Of a DNA stretch of 64,000 nt, positions 60,566 through 64,000 are shown piece by piece. The stretch spans positions 58,769-122,768 of the forward strand of contig NW_025777589.1 in the NCBI RefSeq assembly GCF_021130785.1, read 5' to 3'. This stretch comes from Homalodisca vitripennis (lineage: Eukaryota > Arthropoda > Insecta > Hemiptera > Cicadellidae). The translations under genes and the position numbers were made by a program. Position 1 is the first letter of the stretch; every line of letters begins with the position of its first letter. The notes under the pieces were generated by a model that did no database searches, was not told the DNA's origin, and saw only the letters and a program-made list of their open reading frames with translations.

Positions 60566-62052
60566 TCATCCAAGGACAGAGCGACTTGGTCTACACAGCC
60601 GAGGAGAAGGCCGATGTCTTCGCCGACACCACGGAGGTTCAGTTCTCTCCCAACCATGATATAGACGACCCAGAACACTCTAGTAAAGTGGAGAGCTTCT
60701 TGGAGGCCACCGACCATGACGATCAGCAAGAATCGGACGAACTGCCCACCATCACGGTGGCTGAAGTTGCAAGCGCCTTCGCTAGACTTCGCCCGAAGAA
60801 GGCCCCGGGAGCAGATCGCCTGGGCACCCCAGCGCTCAGAAGACTTCCAGAATGGGTCGTGAAATTGATAACCACTCTCTTCAACTCCTGCCTCAGACTC
60901 AAAAACCTTACCCTACCCGACAGCTATCGCCCAATCTAACTCCTACCTTCTTTGTCAAACGACTCATTCTGGCCCGCTTCCCCGAGGACTTCCACATTCA
61001 ACCTTCCCGAGGAAATTCGCAAAGACCAATACAGTTTCCTTCAGAGTCACTCCTCCACCCTCAAACTGACTAGAGTTTTCTCACACCTCACTGACACCCA
61101 CAACCAAGGACTGGTCACCACCGCAGTTCCCTTTGATGTCAGCAAGACCTTTGACCGCGTCTGGCATCAAGGGATTTTGTACAAGTTGGCTCACAGTCCT
61201 CTTCCAGGCAGTATGTTCCGGCTCCTACAGTCGTACCTGGCAGACATAACATTCTCTGTCACTATGGAACAGACCGTTTCGTCCTTTTGGCCCATCACCG
61301 CGGGAGTGCTACAGGGATCTTTACTGGGCCCAGTGCTGTACTTGTGGTACAAAAATGACATCCCAGTCATTCCCAGGATGCCCCTCGCCCTCTACGCTGA
61401 CGACGCACTGTTCTACAGTAATTCGGCCTCCATGCGTCAATAATGTGTCTACATGAGACGACAAATGGAACAACTGGACCCCTGGCTGAGGAAGTGGAAT
61501 GTCAGGATCAATACGCAGAAGAGCAAGGTATCTGCTTGACAAAACACCAACAATACCCAGCACAGCGTGAGAGGATTCACCTGCAGGGGGACCAACTAAG
61601 GTGGACCAAGTCCATCAAATACTTTGGGAGTCGTCCTCAACAGGACTCTTACGACTGGGCTTGCCGCCAAAGGGAGGATCCACCTTGGAATGGCCGCCCG
61701 TCAAGGGCTGTCGGCCCTACTGAGACCTCACTCCGGACCACCTACCGACACGAAGCTGCTGATCTACAACACGATAGTTTCGCCCTATCGTGACACACGC
61801 GGCTCCGGCCTGGTATCCACACACCTCCAAGACGATCAGGAAGGCACTAGAAGCCTTCCAGAACACACCATGGTTCGTCAGGAACACGGTCGTCCTACGG
61901 TCTGCAGAAATACCTAGCCTGCATGAATACATCACAGGCCAGGCGAGAGCCATGTATTCAGCGGCAGCTGAATCACTTTGGGAACACATCCGTGAGTGGG
62001 CAACCAGGGAAGCCGTCTACCTGTGGAAAATCATGCTAGATGACTCACCCTA
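60566..62052 (+). pseudogene. Jockey-type reverse transcriptase, near-complete RT region but frameshifted
   Basis: Reads VYTAEEKADVFADT, FARLRPKKAPGADRLGTPAL, DSYRPI (then a stop and an internal deletion that removes SLLP...), KDQYSFLQSHSST, FDVSKTFDRVWHQG, GVLQGSLLGPVLYLWY and LYADDALFY (YADD at 61393-61404). After a stop at 61441 come MRRQMEQLDPWLRKWNVRIN, LGMAARQGLSALLRPHSG, APAWYPHTSKT and PWFVRNTVVLRS. It ends ILWKIMLDDSP-like before 62053. The longest intact ORF is 163 residues (60952-61443). The endonuclease domain is absent. The minus-strand ORFs are shadows. Confidence 0.9.
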
Positions 62053-62281
62053 GAAGAAAGAAAAATAACAAAAAACCAACTGACTCACCACTTCACTACA
62101 CAACCAACCAGTCTACTTGAAAGCGGCAGAAATTTAAAACTACACAATTAACAACTCCCCACGACTTAACGCAACAATAGCCCCACTTGGGGCTAGACGA
62201 ACACATGACCAGTAGACATTCTGCTTGTTGCAGAGCCGCTACCTCAGAAGGGACAAGAGCCCAGCCTACCCGATGCCTGCC
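60566..62281 (+). mobile_element. Jockey-type LINE fragment, copy 3
   Basis: Unit 16 stops matching unit 3 at about 60562, where LINE-coding sequence begins. The insert ends at CGATGCCTGCC (62281), the same 3' end as copy 1 with a shorter CTGC tail. It is GC-rich. I see no duplicated flanks; the right flank is array sequence of another unit (hairpin at 62318), so the target was rearranged or the duplication was lost. Confidence 0.85.
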
Positions 62282-62299
62282 AGAAAGATTGGAATTTTC

Positions 62300-63460
62300 A
62301 ACGCTGTGCCTTATAAACTGATTCTTTTTGTACGCTTAGAGTACTGAAAGAATGAGAAATCCTAAATCACAAGTTCTTATTATGAGTTGAATTATTTCTA
62401 TGACTATATAACTTCATTTCGTTTCTCTTGTGAAATTGATGAGTGCTCTGGTTGTAATCTCAGCAACAAATTAAGTAGATAAAAATATATACAGTTTTTT
62501 TCTTGAAACCTTCACAATACTGTTTTAAAAATGTTTATTTTAAACTACTAAACGTTAATAAGTTACGAATTTTAATCCTAAGTCAACCAGCATTCACTAA
62601 TTTCAAAGTTTGTTACATATTTAAAAATGCTAGAAAGATGACCCTTAGACATCTTTAAGAAAATAATTCTGTAATTAATCTTTACGCTCTTTATGAAATA
62701 TTTATGATGGATCTTAAATCATTTTAATTTTTTTATAAAGACAATGATAAGTGATTTCTTCTGTACATTTAGAGCACTGAAAGCATTAAAAGCGCCAAGT
62801 AACAAGTTTTTTTCTAAATTTTATACAAAGTATACTTACCTTAATATTGTTGATTAATGTAATCTTCACGACAAAAGTCCATTGTAAGTTCCCTATAAGA
62901 TTAAATCCTGTTAACAGAATACGTGTTATACTTAGATTCCAACAGTTTTAGTTTTTCTTTCTGTGGGGAAAATCGCTAAAACTCGTAAACAGATATGTCT
63001 AAGAAGAACAGTGAGAACAGAAACTTTGATTCTTAACTCATTAAATTAACTCATCTGTAAGGCCGTGTCTCAATCATTGTCTTCGCCCTCGTACTCCTCC
63101 TGGTGGTGAGTTTCTGACGTCTTGCGTGTTGGACGATTTGAAAGTTAAACTGAACTATGAAAAAGGCCTTGCCCTTAACAAACTCTGTCCATCTAACCTG
63201 TTCCTGGACATGCTTTTCCAACCTAACGTAGTATGACGTTAAAGAATTTTGTAAACAACACTTCTGATTTCATCGAAAATTAGAAATACTTGTACTCTGT
63301 TTCCATGGATAGAAACTTATAACAATATGAACTCCGTTGTTTCACCTGTTTCATTTTATTTCAGTTGTTACTTTCACTTGCGACATGGCTACTACTATCT
63401 TTTACCGATTCTTATCAGATTACTCTTACATATATAAGTAAAAAGTTTTAAATTATCATA
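62300..63460 (+). repeat. Array unit 17
   Basis: A hairpin (62318-62352: CTTTTTGTAC loop GTACTGAAAG) precedes GAGTGCTCTGGTTGTAATC (62432). A second, decayed hairpin at about 62755-62790, AAACTCGTAAACAG (62977), TGTCTCAATCATTGTCTTCGCC (about 63066) and CTGTTTCCATGGATAG (63298) follow, the last with CACTTGCGACATGGCTACTACT. The first hairpin probably belongs to a preceding unit cut by Jockey copy 3. Confidence 0.6.
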
Positions 63461-63599
63461 GTTAATATACTGTTATTTAATGTACAAATAATTGTATTTG
63501 TTTTATACTTGTAAACAAAGAAATAAACGATAATTTTTGCCTAATTATTATTGTAGCTCCAATAGTTAATAAGTAGAGTGGTTTATCCCCGATAATTGT

Positions 63600-64000
63600 C
63601 AAACCTAAATTTAATGTACAGTGATTTCGGTTTACAATTAATTATTACTAATTATGTTATGATTGATGATTTTCTTAATTTCGTATGAACGAATCTTAAA
63701 ACTCTTGCAAAAGTTGTGGAGAATAATTGGAAACTGATTCTTTCTGTACAACTAGAGTAGTGAATGGATTTAATATCATAAATGAAAAGCTATTTCTATT
63801 TGCCGAAAAACACAAGAAAATTATTTGTTGATCAATATAATAAACACCAAGCAAGAGAAAAATCTTTAAACTTCAATAAAGAATAAAATTCTATTAATTG
63901 TAAACGCGTTATAATCAAATAGAGACGGCTTGTTTGTTGTGATTAATAATTGCAAAACAAGAATGCCATTTTGGGTGAGAAGAATAGTTAGGGAAAATAC
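63600..64000 (+). repeat. Array unit 18 (cut by window edge)
   Basis: The hairpin (about 63732-63765: CTTTCTGTAC loop, right arm decayed) is followed by GTTATAATCAAATAGAGACG and GATTAATAATTGCAAAACAAGAATG, the start of the middle block. The array therefore continues beyond the right edge. Confidence 0.6.

Overview
The window looks like intergenic or intronic DNA from an AT-rich, repeat-laden arthropod genome, most likely an insect and possibly a hemipteran (the order is a guess). The evidence is the low GC, three GC-rich Jockey-type LINE fragments with EEP endonuclease and YADD reverse transcriptase motifs, a mariner relic, a PIF/Harbinger relic, a solo LTR with an insect-style TATA plus TCAGT initiator, MITEs, and a decayed 18S rRNA fragment. 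No intact host gene was found. Nearly all short ORFs are chance openings in AT-rich DNA. The two best candidates for non-TE coding sequence are a 32-nt exon-like segment at 36225-36256 (+) and a broken reading frame at 42844-43088 (-).

The dominant structure is a degenerate array. About 18 full or partial copies of one composite unit, all in the same orientation, recur every roughly 2-5 kb from about 0.7 kb to the right edge, with a gap at about 30-38 kb. A fuller unit carries these blocks in fixed order: a reverse-oriented tRNA-like segment or an alternative leader; a block around CTCTGGTG; a conserved hairpin (CTNYCTGTAC, loop, GTACNGARAG); a block around ACTAGGATGTAAACTG; a CCTGGT-rich block; and a block around GTTTCCATGGATA. 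Two copies (about 8.4-11.3 kb and 57.6-60.6 kb) are alignable by eye over almost 3 kb. I do not recognise this unit. It may be an ancient macrosatellite, a decayed tandem gene array, or a repeated exon/intron structure.

Region by region. 0-7 kb: interspersed repeat family A at the left edge and array units 1-2. 7.2-8.3 kb: a MITE and a mariner relic. 8.4-20.7 kb: array units 3-6, an antisense RT relic (11.45-12.07 kb), a second family A copy (14.69-15.17 kb) and a Jockey fragment flanked by direct repeats of about 120 bp (19.08-20.08 kb). 21.05-21.93 kb: a solo LTR with an internal 46-bp tandem repeat. 22.7-23.1 kb: an inverted family A copy. 24-30 kb: array units 7-9. 30-36 kb: low-complexity DNA, a TA microsatellite and MITE relics. 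36.53-38.18 kb: a Harbinger copy with both TIRs and a TTA target duplication. 38.2-44.6 kb: array units 10-12 and an inserted terminal-inverted-repeat element. 46.5-46.9 kb: an antisense 18S rRNA pseudogene fragment. 48.3-64 kb: array units 13-18, interrupted by Jockey copies at 48.5-51.1 and 60.6-62.3 kb.

There is no operon-like cooperation here. The TE pieces sit inside or between array units, and several array blocks are split cleanly by them, which dates the array as older than the Jockey insertions. All calls rest on reading by eye; boundaries marked about are approximate.
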